Of a stretch of 18,983 nt of DNA, positions 1 to 8,441 are shown piece after piece. Every line of letters begins with the position of its first letter. Within the stretch, counting starts at the first letter, position 1. Position numbers and translations under genes: made by a program. The stretch covers positions 1,602 through 20,584 of the forward strand of contig DOIX01000042.1 in the NCBI GenBank assembly GCA_003511885.1, given 5' to 3'. This DNA comes from Cyanobacteria bacterium UBA11153. GTDB lineage: Bacteria > Cyanobacteriota > Cyanobacteriia > Cyanobacteriales > Coleofasciculaceae. The notes under the pieces were generated by a model. It did not search any database, was not told the origin of the DNA, and worked only from the letters and a program-made list of their open reading frames with translations.

Positions 1-29
1 TGTGCCACACAAAAAAAACATACTCCATA

Positions 30-57
30 CCCCACACCCTACACCCCACACCCCATC
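30..57. repeat. Heptanucleotide tandem repeat, four units
   Basis: Four consecutive 7-base units read CCCCACA, CCCTACA, CCCCACA and CCCCATC. The strict 7-base period and C-rich unit match the style of STRR arrays known from filamentous cyanobacteria. It lies downstream of the SpoIID-like gene, in the last 131 bases at the left edge. No function can be read from it. Confidence 0.75.
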
Positions 58-75
58 CTCACGATCCTACTTTTT

Positions 76-87
76 CAGCAAGCCCTA
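76..87 (-). repeat. 12-bp motif TAGGGCTTGCTG, left copy
   Basis: On the minus strand this reads TAGGGCTTGCTG followed by AAAAAGTAGG. A copy in the opposite orientation, TAGGGCTTGCTG followed by TATAA, sits at 18967-18978. Both copies point outward from the window. They resemble the end of a dispersed repeat or an insertion-sequence terminus, but no transposase or second terminus is visible here. Chance pairs of 12-mers are expected in a window this long, so the call is tentative. Confidence 0.3.
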
Positions 88-99
88 CTTAGTCAAGAT

Positions 100-125
100 G
101 AGGAATATTTTTGATTATGTTCCTC
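100..125 (-). terminator. Short hairpin after the SpoIID-like gene, possible terminator
   Basis: GAGGAA (100-105) pairs with TTCCTC (120-125), and two further base pairs lie beyond one mismatch. On the minus strand it begins 6 bases after the stop codon of the SpoIID-like gene. It is not followed by a T-run, so it may be a transcript-end stabilising hairpin or a weak terminator rather than a canonical intrinsic one. Confidence 0.25.
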
Positions 126-131
126 TATTCC

Positions 132-1784
132 CTATTTTTTAAATAACCGATCTAGGATCGATGGTTGGGCTTTCACTGCTGGTTCAGGTTCTCGCCAGAA
201 TACAATTGAATTATCAAGGGGCTTAATTTCCGTACCGGGATAGTAAAAATTGAGAATCTGCGCCCCTGACCAACCGATTTGAGCTAAATTATAGGAACCG
301 TATTGGCTCAAACCGACACCGTGTCCCATCCCACCACCAACGAAGGCATAGCCTTTGAGTGTTTTCGCCTCATCATAAATCGGATCTAAATAAAACAGAG
401 TACTAATCGGAGGGGTAAAGGCACTGCGGACTTCATTTTTATGAAGTTCAACCACACCCTTGTCAGTTTGGACTTTGAGAGTCAGAATACGTCCGGAAGG
501 AGATCTCTCCACCACCTGCATCCGGACAATTTTGGTAAAGCTGGCAAGGGGGTTTTGGGTTCGCGTTAGATAGCGTTGCAAATCGGCAGTAATCTGTTCC
601 AAGGTATTTTCTCTGCGCCAGCGAAAAAGATCCCGCCCACTTTCGTTAAATCCCTCCTTTAAATTGATAAACTCGCGGAAATTTTCTTCATCAGCCAGGG
701 ATTTTTGGGACAAATTCCAAATCGGATTGGGCGAGTCTACCACAGCTTTAAGATAAGGACGATCCACTCCATTCCAGGTATCGGAAAATGGTGAAGTCAC
801 GCCGCCGGAGGTAGCAGCATACAAAGCATCTACTAACTCGTTGTTATAGGTTAACACCATCCCGTTGGTAGCTGCGATCGCTTGATCAGCTCTAGCCACT
901 GTACCAGTTAGTCCTTTATAAACCTGACAGTGAGTATCAGCACAGATTTCGTAGTTATCTGCCACAAATCGACGGAGATTCCGCAGAGCGTAGGTTCGAG
1001 CCAGAATAGTTTGAGCTTCTACTGCGGAGTATGGTGCGCCAGGTCCAATTTCGTGGGGAACCACACCCCGTAGATAGGTTTCGATGGGGACTTGATTGAC
1101 GAGAGTGTAGGTTCCGTAAGCGTTGGCCTGAAGCCGGAGAGATCCCCCATAGAGACGAACATTTTTGTTGTCGGCACCTTGACTCACCTGAATGAGATTT
1201 TTACCAGCGGAAATCTCTAACCACCCTCTAGTATAGCGAAAACCATCTATGGCAAAGGATATCCGTTTTACTTGAGGCAAAACTTGAGTTTCCAAACGAA
1301 CATTCTTATGGCCTTGGGATTGAATATTTTGCAGCAATAAGCGTCGGACTAATGGCGAAGGATAAACATTGCGTTTCGCCCAAACTTGCCAACGTTCCGG
1401 TTGAGTAATTTCTACCTCAATACCTTTGGCTTTCCACTGATTTGCTGCATCTTCTGCTGTTTCAAAGGTAGCATGATTGCTGAGAACTAAACGTTCTTCC
1501 ACAATTGGTTTGGGTAGCTGTTGCATCACCATTTCTACCTTAACGCTTTTGGCTTGCACGGTTTGCGGTTCCATATTCCCTGCCAAAAATTTGAGAGTAA
1601 GGGTATCTCCTGAAGTAGATTGTAGGTTGATGATATCGGTATTTTCATTGCCAAAGCGCTGGACGATCCCCACTTTTAATTTTGGCTCTGTTTCTGGAGA
1701 TCCTGATGCTGAATTTCCAAATATTAACGAAATAAAAATGGCGATTGATAAGGCATTATTTATATTTATTTTGCGAAGAATCAT
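132..1784 (-). CDS. Secreted SpoIID/LytB-domain protein (putative peptidoglycan lytic transglycosylase)
   Basis: This 550-residue protein starts with a basic N-terminus and a hydrophobic stretch (residues ~9-23) ending near NSASG, so it is probably exported or membrane-anchored. Residues ~100-135 resemble a SPOR-like segment. The SpoIID domain begins with VPIETYLRGVVPHEI (232-246), AVEAQTILARTYALRN (254-269) and a Cys-x4-Cys with an adjacent His (C281, H285, C286). It continues with YAATSGGVTSP (322-332) and closes with GGGMGHGVGLSQYG (483-496) and ILNFYYPGTEI (510-520). SpoIID proteins cleave glycan strands; E245 is the likely catalytic Glu by motif position, and the His-Cys pair resembles the zinc site reported in clostridial SpoIID. 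These two assignments are inferred. Cyanobacteria do not sporulate, so the role is presumably in wall remodelling or division. The ATG at 1784 has no clear Shine-Dalgarno sequence. It is separated by 237 bases and a terminator from the upstream CheA-like gene, so it is probably transcribed alone. Confidence 0.93.
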   Translation of the reverse strand: MILRKININNALSIAIFISLIFGNSASGSPETEPKLKVGIVQRFGNENTDIINLQSTSGDTLTLKFLAGNMEPQTVQAKSVKVEMVMQQLPKPIVEERLVLSNHATFETAEDAANQWKAKGIEVEITQPERWQVWAKRNVYPSPLVRRLLLQNIQSQGHKNVRLETQVLPQVKRISFAIDGFRYTRGWLEISAGKNLIQVSQGADNKNVRLYGGSLRLQANAYGTYTLVNQVPIETYLRGVVPHEIGPGAPYSAVEAQTILARTYALRNLRRFVADNYEICADTHCQVYKGLTGTVARADQAIAATNGMVLTYNNELVDALYAATSGGVTSPFSDTWNGVDRPYLKAVVDSPNPIWNLSQKSLADEENFREFINLKEGFNESGRDLFRWRRENTLEQITADLQRYLTRTQNPLASFTKIVRMQVVERSPSGRILTLKVQTDKGVVELHKNEVRSAFTPPISTLFYLDPIYDEAKTLKGYAFVGGGMGHGVGLSQYGSYNLAQIGWSGAQILNFYYPGTEIKPLDNSIVFWREPEPAVKAQPSILDRLFKK

Positions 1785-1839
1785 TGGTTATGGATGATTT
1801 GTTATTGTTGGTTAGTGGAGATATAGGGAGGGACTATTG

Positions 1840-1867
1840 GCTATGGGATCGGGAAGAAAGCTGTCAA
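1840..1867 (-). promoter_or_regulatory. Candidate promoter for the SpoIID-like gene
   Basis: On the minus strand a perfect -35 hexamer TTGACA (1867-1862) is followed after 16 bases by CATAGC (1845-1840), a poor match to the -10 consensus. It lies ~60-80 bases upstream of the ATG and downstream of the terminator of the preceding gene. That position fits independent transcription, but the weak -10 keeps confidence low. Confidence 0.25.
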
Positions 1868-1959
1868 ATCGTTTATTATTGGCTATTTATGATTTTTTGG
1901 CAATGGATTTCCTCTCCGATTGCGAGATCGACTTCGTGAGTGCCGAAGGCGATCGCAAA

Positions 1960-2001
1960 TTGAAAAAGTTAGAGGCTAAACCTTTGATTATAACCTCTAA
2001 C
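1960..2001 (-). terminator. Rho-independent terminator of the CheA-like gene
   Basis: On the minus strand GTTAGAGG (2001-1994) pairs perfectly with CCTCTAAC (1975-1968) and is followed directly by TTTTTCAATTT. It lies 20 bases after the TAA stop at 2024-2022. Position, stem and T-run agree with an intrinsic terminator. The arms are made of 7-base units (on the plus strand TAACCTC, TAACCTT, TAACCTT), so it appears to be built from the same sort of repeat found elsewhere in the window. Confidence 0.7.
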
Positions 2002-2021
2002 CTTTAACCTTTTGACTGAAA

Positions 2022-5000
2022 TTAATCCTCAGTCGGGTTCAGAAGTACCTCACCTTTAATCATCCGTTGAGCCGCATCAAGCAGTGCTTCTTCCAAATAA
2101 GGCTTGGTGAAATAGCCGCTTGCGCCAAGTTGGGATGCCATTTGTCGATGTCGTTTGGCCCCGCGAGATGTCAGCATAGCGATGGGGATTTGGTTGAGGA
2201 TATCATCTTTCTGGAGTCTGGAGAGCAACTCTAAACCGTCCATTCTGGGCATTTCAATATCGCAGAATACAATATCACAAGGGAGTCCCGATCGCAGTTT
2301 TTCCCATGCTTCTTGTCCGTCTCGTGCTTGTTCGACGCGATACCCAGCTTTAGAGAATGTCATGGAGAGGAGTTCTCGGACGGTAATTGAGTCATCCACA
2401 ATCAATACCATCGGTTCATGTGCGGTTAGCGTATCCTCTTCGCCGGGAAGTTCGGGTTGATCCCTCAACCAAATCATGGCGCTGTCTTTCCGCAGCCTGC
2501 CCAGGCTCAAGTCGATCAACTCCAGGACATCAGCAATTGGCATAATTTTCCCGTCGCCCAAAACAGTTGCTCCAGCAATCCCTACTGGTTTAGGTGCTGG
2601 GCCTTCCAATTGTTTAATGACGATTTCCTGTTCGCCGAGGACTTGATCCACCTGGATGGCGAGGAAGTTACCGGGGCTGCGCAAGACGACAATGGAGATG
2701 AGGTCGTCTTCTCGTTTACCACCATAAACATTCCCACGACTGAGCTGACGATTGTAAGCGAGCAACTCGGAGAGGGGTTGAAAAGCGATCAGGGTATCGC
2801 GCCATTGAATGCAAGGTTTACCTTGTTCGTTGGTTTGAATGCGATCGCTGGGGACATCGAACATATCTTCTACCCCGTCTATGGGGAAGGCAATCCGTGC
2901 CCTGTCTGATAGACAGGAGAGGGCTTTACAAATACTGAGGGTAAGGGGCAAGCGAATGGTAAATGTTGTGCCTTTCCCCAGGGTGGAATCAGTGTAAATA
3001 TCGCCTCGAATTTCACTTAAGCTGGTTCTTACCACATCCATCCCCACGCCGCGCCCAGCATAGTCGTCGGCTTGTTCTTTGGTGGTAAAACCTGGGTGGA
3101 AGAGAAAGTCGTATAATTCCAGAGCTGTTAGTGTTTTGGCTTGAGCGGGTGTCACTAATCCTAGCTGAATTGCTTTTTTCCTGATCTTTTCCGGATCGAT
3201 ACCTGCTCCATCATCGGAGATGGAAATGACTGTTTGGTTTCCTTGATGGAAGGCATTGAGGACAATTTGTCCGACTGGTGGTTTCTTGCCTGCTTTCCGG
3301 ACATCTGGCGTTTCAATGCCATGAGTGAGGGCATTGTTTACCAGGTGAGTCATGGGAGCGTAGAGGTGTTCGAGAATCATTTTGTCAATGAGAGTTTCTC
3401 TGCCATCAACGCTCAACTGGGCTTCTTTGCCTAATTTCATGGAAATGTCGCGGACTGCTCGATGGAGTCTATCTGCATTTTCGGCAAAGGGTACCATTCG
3501 GGATCGCGTTAGTCCTTCTTGGAGTTGGGTTGTTACCTGACGCAAGTTGCGAGTAACTTGATCTGTTTCTTCGACTAAAAATTCGATATCTGATGCTGAC
3601 TCTCGCACTTGGACGATTAGCTCGATCATCTCTTGGGATAGTAAATGGAACCCGGTGAATCTGTCCATTTCCAGGGGGTGATATTCGGCACTGTTATTTT
3701 GATTTTGATGATTTTGGCTCCGCTCGTCTGAGGAGAATGAGGTTCTATAGCTGTGGTGACTTGCCAACAAGGAGCCTTCTAGGAGCGATCTCTCGTACAA
3801 ATCCCGCATTCTGGAACCAACATCGCTCAGTCCTAATACTTGATGCTGTAAATTATCTAGGAACTGACGGAGGCGTTCTTGATCTTGCTCTAAACTGTTG
3901 CGACTGACTACTAGTTCTCCTACTAGGTTGCTCAGGTTGTCTAGGTGTTTGGCTGAGACTCGCATGTTCTGCTCGAACATTTTAATCCGCCGGGGTTGAG
4001 GCCGATTTTGGCGCTGATCCAAGCGATTTGCTGGTGGCCCACCCATACTTTCTTGGGCATCTCTCAGCATTTTTTCGAGTTCAGCATCTAAAATATCTTC
4101 TGGGTTAGTTGTCTTGGCTTTCTTTCCTTCTGTTTCTTTTGTTTTATTGGTTGGCTTTGGTGTTATTTCATTTAATATCCCTTCTCTTGCTTCGCCGGAA
4201 TCAGTAGTCTTTAATTCCGGTAACAATCTGTCAATATTTATCTCGGCATTTAAGAGTATATCCAATTCATCTAGTTCGGTGACACTGGTACTGATACTGA
4301 GATTATCTGGTTCATCTAATAGAGCGTCTAATTCATCTAACTCATGGATACTCCTACTGCTCTTTAGTATTCCATGTCCATCTAATAGAGCGTCTAATTC
4401 ATCTAACTCATAACTACTGCTGATATTTGTGATGCTGTTGCCATTCAATAGCTCCTCTAACTCGTCGAACCCGGTATTCGCCTGGGATGGTAATTCCCCC
4501 TCTGCTCCTCGCGACGTTTCCCACCACAAATTGTTTTGATCTTCTGAAGTAAATAAATCTCCGAATCCTGCCATATCTTGGGTATTTGCTTGAATCAAAT
4601 CTGGCAGGTTGTCCCCATCATCTACTCTATTTATTCCATTTTTATTTATCTCCGATCTTTTTTCTAATTTATGAACGCTAGAATCTACCACTTCTTCTTC
4701 CCATCTCAATTCCCCTATGTCTCCTCCTGACAAAGGTTGAACTTCCTGGAAAAGAGCTGGATTATCTCCTAATAATAACTCTAAGTTTTCTAGTTCAGCT
4801 CGATCTGTTATTGATTTTTCTTCCCAATCAAACCTTCCGCTTCCTATTTCCTCTCCCTTTTCAGTAATTAAATCTATTTCTGAATCTGAATTTCCTTCAT
4901 TCAATAAATCTTCATCCCAATTAAACTCACCTATCGCGGATAATTCTCCTAAAGATGGTGATTCTATTGATGCTTCCGCCACTTCACCAAATAATGAGTC

Positions 5001-8000
5001 TAAATCTCCATCTCCATTGACTTCTGTTTGATTTTCGGGATTATCGTTCCCGTCAAATAGTTCAATTTCTGTCTCCTTGTCTCTGGGTGACTCCAGATTT
5101 ATTCCTGACTCTTTTTCCACACTGATGAATGAATCTTCATCCCACATCAACTCATTGCTAGGTGACGCTGCTACAGATGGAGCCTGTGACACTTCCTCTG
5201 TTTCTTCCCCAAACAATAATTCTAGCTCTTGATTTACTACGGGTTGCTTTTCGGTATTTTCATTTTCCTCAAACCATTCTCTTTCTCCTTCTATTTCTCT
5301 TTCTGCTTCTGATGGTGTACTGATGAATAAATCTTCATCCCAGTTAAAATCCTCTCCAGATGTTTGGGCTAAGGTTGGAAACTCGTCAAGGGGCGGCGTT
5401 GCTTCATCAAATAGAGATGCGAAGTCATCGGTAGCCGATTGAGTAATTTCTGGAGTTTCTCCCCAATCAAACAATCCTGTTTCTGCTTCTGGTAACTGGA
5501 TTTCTGAATTCGAGCCTTCATTGGCGAATAAATCTTCATCCCAACTGAAATTATCTGTGGATGATTGGGCTGGAGATTCTGTAAAATCTTCCCTTGCTTC
5601 ATCAAATAGAGATGCTAAGTCATCAGTAGCCGATTGAGTAACTTTTGGAGTTTCTCCCCAATCAAACAATCCTGTTTCCGCCTCATCTGTTGCTGGTAAC
5701 TGAATGGCTGTATCCACTCCGTCACTTGCGAATACATCTTCATCCCAATTGAAATCTTCTATCGATTCCTGCACTGGGGCTGGAGATTCTGTAAAATCTT
5801 CCCTTGTTTGAGCCAATAGAGATGCTAAGTCGTCGGTAGCTGATTGAATGACTTCCTCTGTTTCTCCCCAATCAAACAATCCTGTTTCTGCTTCTGGTAA
5901 CTGGATTTCTGAATTCAAGTCTTCATTGGCGAATAAATCTCGATCCCAACTGAAATCATCTCCAGATGATTGAGCTGGAGATTCTGTAAAATCCTCGCTT
6001 GCTTCAGCCAATAGAGATGCTAAGTCATCGGTAGCCGATTGAGTAATTTCTGGAGCTTCTCCCCAATCAAACAATCCTGTTTCCGCCTCATCTGTTGTTG
6101 GTAACTGAATGGCTGTATCCACTCCGTCACTTGCAAATACATCTTCATCCCAATTGAAATCTTCTATCGATTCCTGCACTGGGGCTGGAGAGGAGGGTAG
6201 ACTCTCGCTGCCTTCAGGAAACAGAGATTCCCAGTCATCGTTAGTCGATTGAGGGATTCCAGTTACTTCTTCATTGAATAAAAACTCATAATTTTGTTCA
6301 GCAGGGGTATTGTCAGTGAATTCATCATCAAATAAATCCTCTGGTAATCCCTTAGACATATCCACTTCAAAATTAAGAAACTCTATATCTTCTCGATTTA
6401 CTTCTGGACTAGCGCTTTCTCCTTTGCCAGAGGAATTTGACGGCTCTCGTAATTCCTTAAATTCCCATTGTCTTTGACTGGCTTCTTCCTGTGACGGATT
6501 GGCAGGAATGGATGGGGATGAATCTCCTGATGTATTGATGTTCCATGAGTTTGTTTCCCAATCGGTTATGGTTCCTGCCGATGTGCTATCTTCTGCTAAG
6601 AAGTTACTGTCAAACAAACTGTCAAAGTCTTCTGTTGAGATACTGGGAGTAGTGATGGTGTCTGGACTATCGGGATCGAATAGTAGGTCAGAAAATTCAT
6701 CGTCCAGAGCTAGATTGGATTCTGGATGACGATCGCGCTTTGGCGATTTTGTCCCGTTTTTTGGGTATTCATCACCCAGCCAGTAGCCAAAATCGTCGCT
6801 AGTTGCTCCTTCTGTTTGATATACTTCTGTGCTTCCCACATCCCCAATTAAGTCAGCCAAATCGTTGCGATCGTTTTGACTTAATGAGTTTTCTACTGTT
6901 AATCCTAAATGGTTTTCGTCTAGATTGATGATTTCCTCTTCTTCCCATGTTTCATCCAAATCTGGGGTTTGGCCTTCAAAAATATCGGCTAAGGTATTAA
7001 TTTCTGCCATACCCATTTCTGGTTCTACGTGGTCTGGAAGTTGGCGGTTAGAACTTGGATATCCTGAAGATTCTTGTGGTGACGAATTCAATGAATTAGA
7101 ACCTTGTTTGCCTCGATCTCGATCTGCTGAATTGTCTGGTTGGATATAGGTTATTTCTGGTTGAATATAAGTTTCCTCTTTGGGAATATAGGTGTCTCTA
7201 TTGCTACTCAAGGGGGTAATTGAAGATATATTATGATATGGTCGTTCCGAGCCGGATAAGATGAGATTCTGTGGAAAATTACTGCGAATATTGCTATTTT
7301 TATAGCTATAATCTTTGGCTATGTTGGCATCTTTACTCCGTCTCGGTATGAGTGATTTTAGTTCCGTACTGGGGGTAATTTCAAAAGATCTTCCTGTGAT
7401 GGCTAATTCCTGAGCTTGTTTAATTTCTTTAATTGTCAGATTAGCCAGGTGGCGATAGGAATTGTCAGTGTTGGCGATTGCAATTCGTGCTGTTTCGATT
7501 AATTCCCCCCATCCTGACAATGCCCATTCTTCTCCCATCCGGAACAAACGTTGACAATGATTCTGCAATGTTCCACGATGTTCTTGCGTGTCTGATTGCT
7601 TAAACAGTTGCAACATTGCCCGCAGTTCCACTAGCACATCTCGTTTAAATGTAGCGGGTAGTTGGCGGCTATTTGTCTCTCCAGACTGGGCTAGGTGTGG
7701 AGATGTACTTGTTGTCTTCCCAGCTTGACGGTGGCTGAGGTTTTCCAGATGATTGTGAAGTTGCTCAAAAATTGACTCGGCGTTTGACAGGATGTTCCCT
7801 GCAATTTCATCGGTTAATCCTGTAGGTGTTTGGAGTTGCTCGACAAGGTTCTCCAGTTTATCAAATACTTGCAAAAATAGGGATTCTAGCTGATAGTCAG
7901 TCTTGATGGGCGATGCTTGGAGGAGTTTGAAGGAGTCTTCTAGGCGATGGGCGGTGCGCTGAATGCTGTTTATCCCCAACATTGCCGCCCCTCCTTTGAC

Positions 8001-8150
8001 AGAATGAGCAGCACGGAATAGTTCATTGAGCATTTCCGGATCTTCCATGGTGCTTTGCAGGTTTAGCAAGCCCTGTTCGATGGTATTGAGGTGATCTTTT
8101 GCCTCCTCAATGAAGTAGCCCATAATTCGCTGTTGTTGTTCCTGCCGCAT
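2022..8150 (-). CDS. Giant CheA/PilL-type hybrid histidine kinase (Hpt - acidic linker - HK - CheW - REC)
   Basis: Residues are counted from the ATG at 8150 (2042 aa). An Hpt domain occupies 1-100, with phospho-acceptor H49 in AHSVKGGAAML. A second helical region (~175-260) follows, then a ~1100-residue acidic, Ser/Asp/Glu-rich linker with two repeat families. The CheA core starts near 1395: dimerisation helices, N-box HLVNNALTHGIE (~1600), DDGAGID, LFHPGFTT and GRGVGMDVV. A CheW-like domain (~1750-1885) and a C-terminal receiver follow, with VDDS, phospho-acceptor D1964 in CDIEMPRMDG, and the conserved T and K (MLTSRG, FTKPY). All catalytic boxes are intact. Such proteins phosphorylate receivers that control type IV pili, phototaxis or motility in cyanobacteria. 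No CheW, MCP or CheY gene is adjacent, so the input is unknown. The frame stays open to a TTG at 8240, but the ATG at 8150 has GAGGAA 7 bases upstream and begins just before the Hpt domain. Confidence 0.93.
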   Translation of the reverse strand: MRQEQQQRIMGYFIEEAKDHLNTIEQGLLNLQSTMEDPEMLNELFRAAHSVKGGAAMLGINSIQRTAHRLEDSFKLLQASPIKTDYQLESLFLQVFDKLENLVEQLQTPTGLTDEIAGNILSNAESIFEQLHNHLENLSHRQAGKTTSTSPHLAQSGETNSRQLPATFKRDVLVELRAMLQLFKQSDTQEHRGTLQNHCQRLFRMGEEWALSGWGELIETARIAIANTDNSYRHLANLTIKEIKQAQELAITGRSFEITPSTELKSLIPRRSKDANIAKDYSYKNSNIRSNFPQNLILSGSERPYHNISSITPLSSNRDTYIPKEETYIQPEITYIQPDNSADRDRGKQGSNSLNSSPQESSGYPSSNRQLPDHVEPEMGMAEINTLADIFEGQTPDLDETWEEEEIINLDENHLGLTVENSLSQNDRNDLADLIGDVGSTEVYQTEGATSDDFGYWLGDEYPKNGTKSPKRDRHPESNLALDDEFSDLLFDPDSPDTITTPSISTEDFDSLFDSNFLAEDSTSAGTITDWETNSWNINTSGDSSPSIPANPSQEEASQRQWEFKELREPSNSSGKGESASPEVNREDIEFLNFEVDMSKGLPEDLFDDEFTDNTPAEQNYEFLFNEEVTGIPQSTNDDWESLFPEGSESLPSSPAPVQESIEDFNWDEDVFASDGVDTAIQLPTTDEAETGLFDWGEAPEITQSATDDLASLLAEASEDFTESPAQSSGDDFSWDRDLFANEDLNSEIQLPEAETGLFDWGETEEVIQSATDDLASLLAQTREDFTESPAPVQESIEDFNWDEDVFASDGVDTAIQLPATDEAETGLFDWGETPKVTQSATDDLASLFDEAREDFTESPAQSSTDNFSWDEDLFANEGSNSEIQLPEAETGLFDWGETPEITQSATDDFASLFDEATPPLDEFPTLAQTSGEDFNWDEDLFISTPSEAEREIEGEREWFEENENTEKQPVVNQELELLFGEETEEVSQAPSVAASPSNELMWDEDSFISVEKESGINLESPRDKETEIELFDGNDNPENQTEVNGDGDLDSLFGEVAEASIESPSLGELSAIGEFNWDEDLLNEGNSDSEIDLITEKGEEIGSGRFDWEEKSITDRAELENLELLLGDNPALFQEVQPLSGGDIGELRWEEEVVDSSVHKLEKRSEINKNGINRVDDGDNLPDLIQANTQDMAGFGDLFTSEDQNNLWWETSRGAEGELPSQANTGFDELEELLNGNSITNISSSYELDELDALLDGHGILKSSRSIHELDELDALLDEPDNLSISTSVTELDELDILLNAEINIDRLLPELKTTDSGEAREGILNEITPKPTNKTKETEGKKAKTTNPEDILDAELEKMLRDAQESMGGPPANRLDQRQNRPQPRRIKMFEQNMRVSAKHLDNLSNLVGELVVSRNSLEQDQERLRQFLDNLQHQVLGLSDVGSRMRDLYERSLLEGSLLASHHSYRTSFSSDERSQNHQNQNNSAEYHPLEMDRFTGFHLLSQEMIELIVQVRESASDIEFLVEETDQVTRNLRQVTTQLQEGLTRSRMVPFAENADRLHRAVRDISMKLGKEAQLSVDGRETLIDKMILEHLYAPMTHLVNNALTHGIETPDVRKAGKKPPVGQIVLNAFHQGNQTVISISDDGAGIDPEKIRKKAIQLGLVTPAQAKTLTALELYDFLFHPGFTTKEQADDYAGRGVGMDVVRTSLSEIRGDIYTDSTLGKGTTFTIRLPLTLSICKALSCLSDRARIAFPIDGVEDMFDVPSDRIQTNEQGKPCIQWRDTLIAFQPLSELLAYNRQLSRGNVYGGKREDDLISIVVLRSPGNFLAIQVDQVLGEQEIVIKQLEGPAPKPVGIAGATVLGDGKIMPIADVLELIDLSLGRLRKDSAMIWLRDQPELPGEEDTLTAHEPMVLIVDDSITVRELLSMTFSKAGYRVEQARDGQEAWEKLRSGLPCDIVFCDIEMPRMDGLELLSRLQKDDILNQIPIAMLTSRGAKRHRQMASQLGASGYFTKPYLEEALLDAAQRMIKGEVLLNPTED
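4245..4475 (-). repeat. 22-residue tandem repeat (LDELDxLLDG) in the CheA-like linker
   Basis: About four units with a 22-residue period carry the cores FDELEELLNG, LDELDALLDG, LDELDALLDE and LDELDILLNA (residues ~1226-1302 counted from 8150). The two central units are nearly identical in DNA: the same bases recur with a 66-base offset (4321 and 4387). Each core is a short acidic amphipathic helix candidate, and spacers are Ser/Asn-rich. They could be multivalent docking motifs; that is inference. Confidence 0.8.
5350..6200 (-). repeat. 65-70-residue acidic repeats duplicated as a 405-base block
   Basis: Four copies of a module containing WDEDxFA, IQLP, AETGLFDWGE, SATDDxASL and EDFTESPA lie in the CheA-like linker (residues ~651-934). 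The CCCCAATCAA encoding the FDWGE core recurs at 5461, 5656, 5866 and 6061, giving spacings of 195, 210 and 195 bases. Copies 1 and 3, and copies 2 and 4, match almost base for base at an offset of 405 bases (135 residues). A two-module block was therefore duplicated recently or is kept uniform by recombination. Weaker relatives (NWDEDL, FDWEEK) flank it. Confidence 0.9.
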
Positions 8151-8157
8151 CGCCATG

Positions 8158-8163
8158 TTCCTC
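8158..8163 (-). promoter_or_regulatory. Shine-Dalgarno site deciding the start of the CheA-like gene
   Basis: The minus strand reads GAGGAA, then 7 bases, then ATG at 8150. An earlier ATG at 8156 is only 1 base from it, and the frame-opening TTG at 8240 has no such site, so 8150 is the best start. Confidence 0.6.
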
Positions 8164-8305
8164 AAAGAGTTTTGAGTCTTGTCATCAGTCCTGACTACTA
8201 TTAGTTTAACTGTAGCTAATCTATTGAATATTGACATCAATATTTATATCATCTCATCAAGCCTCTTCATGCCCAGGTCTAGGGCGTGTTTCCCAAGCCT
8301 GTCAG

Positions 8306-8350
8306 GGTATACCGTTACTCAACTTAACATTTTTCTCCATACCTGGGTAT
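8306..8350. promoter_or_regulatory. Paired GGTAT/ATACC palindromes, possible operator
   Basis: A perfect 8-bp palindrome GGTATACC (8306-8313) is followed 25 bases later by ATACC-TG-GGTAT (8339-8350), which has the same half-sites with a 2-base centre. Two related dyads between divergent genes could bind one regulator, but no regulator gene is nearby and the half-sites are short. Confidence 0.2.
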
Positions 8351-8405
8351 ATTCTCCCTCGATTCCCCAATACTACCTTGGCTTCTCGCTTGACTGCCCC
8401 ATATC

Positions 8406-8441
8406 CCTTTGGCTTTAGCATTGATGGAGGCTTGCCAAAGG
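8406..8441 (+). promoter_or_regulatory. Hairpin upstream of the antiporter gene
   Basis: CCTTTGGC (8406-8413) pairs perfectly with GCCAAAGG (8434-8441), and AGC/GCT (8417-8419, 8430-8432) can extend the stem inside. It ends 95 bases before the antiporter ATG. No T-run follows on either strand, and it does not match a riboswitch class I recognise. It may be a leader structure or a protein-binding dyad. Confidence 0.3.

Noticed and set aside
1745..1939. Plus-strand open frame of 64 residues
   Set aside because: It overlaps the start of the SpoIID-like gene and its likely promoter, and its Trp/Tyr-rich product has no recognisable feature.
5369..5605. Minus-strand 78-residue frame within the CheA-like gene
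   Set aside because: It is an alternate-frame shadow of the acidic repeat region, with a low-complexity Gln/Lys-rich product.
8151..8240. N-terminal extension of the CheA-like protein to a TTG start at 8240
   Set aside because: The extra 30 residues are not part of the Hpt domain, TTG has no Shine-Dalgarno site, and the ATG at 8150 has GAGGAA at good spacing.
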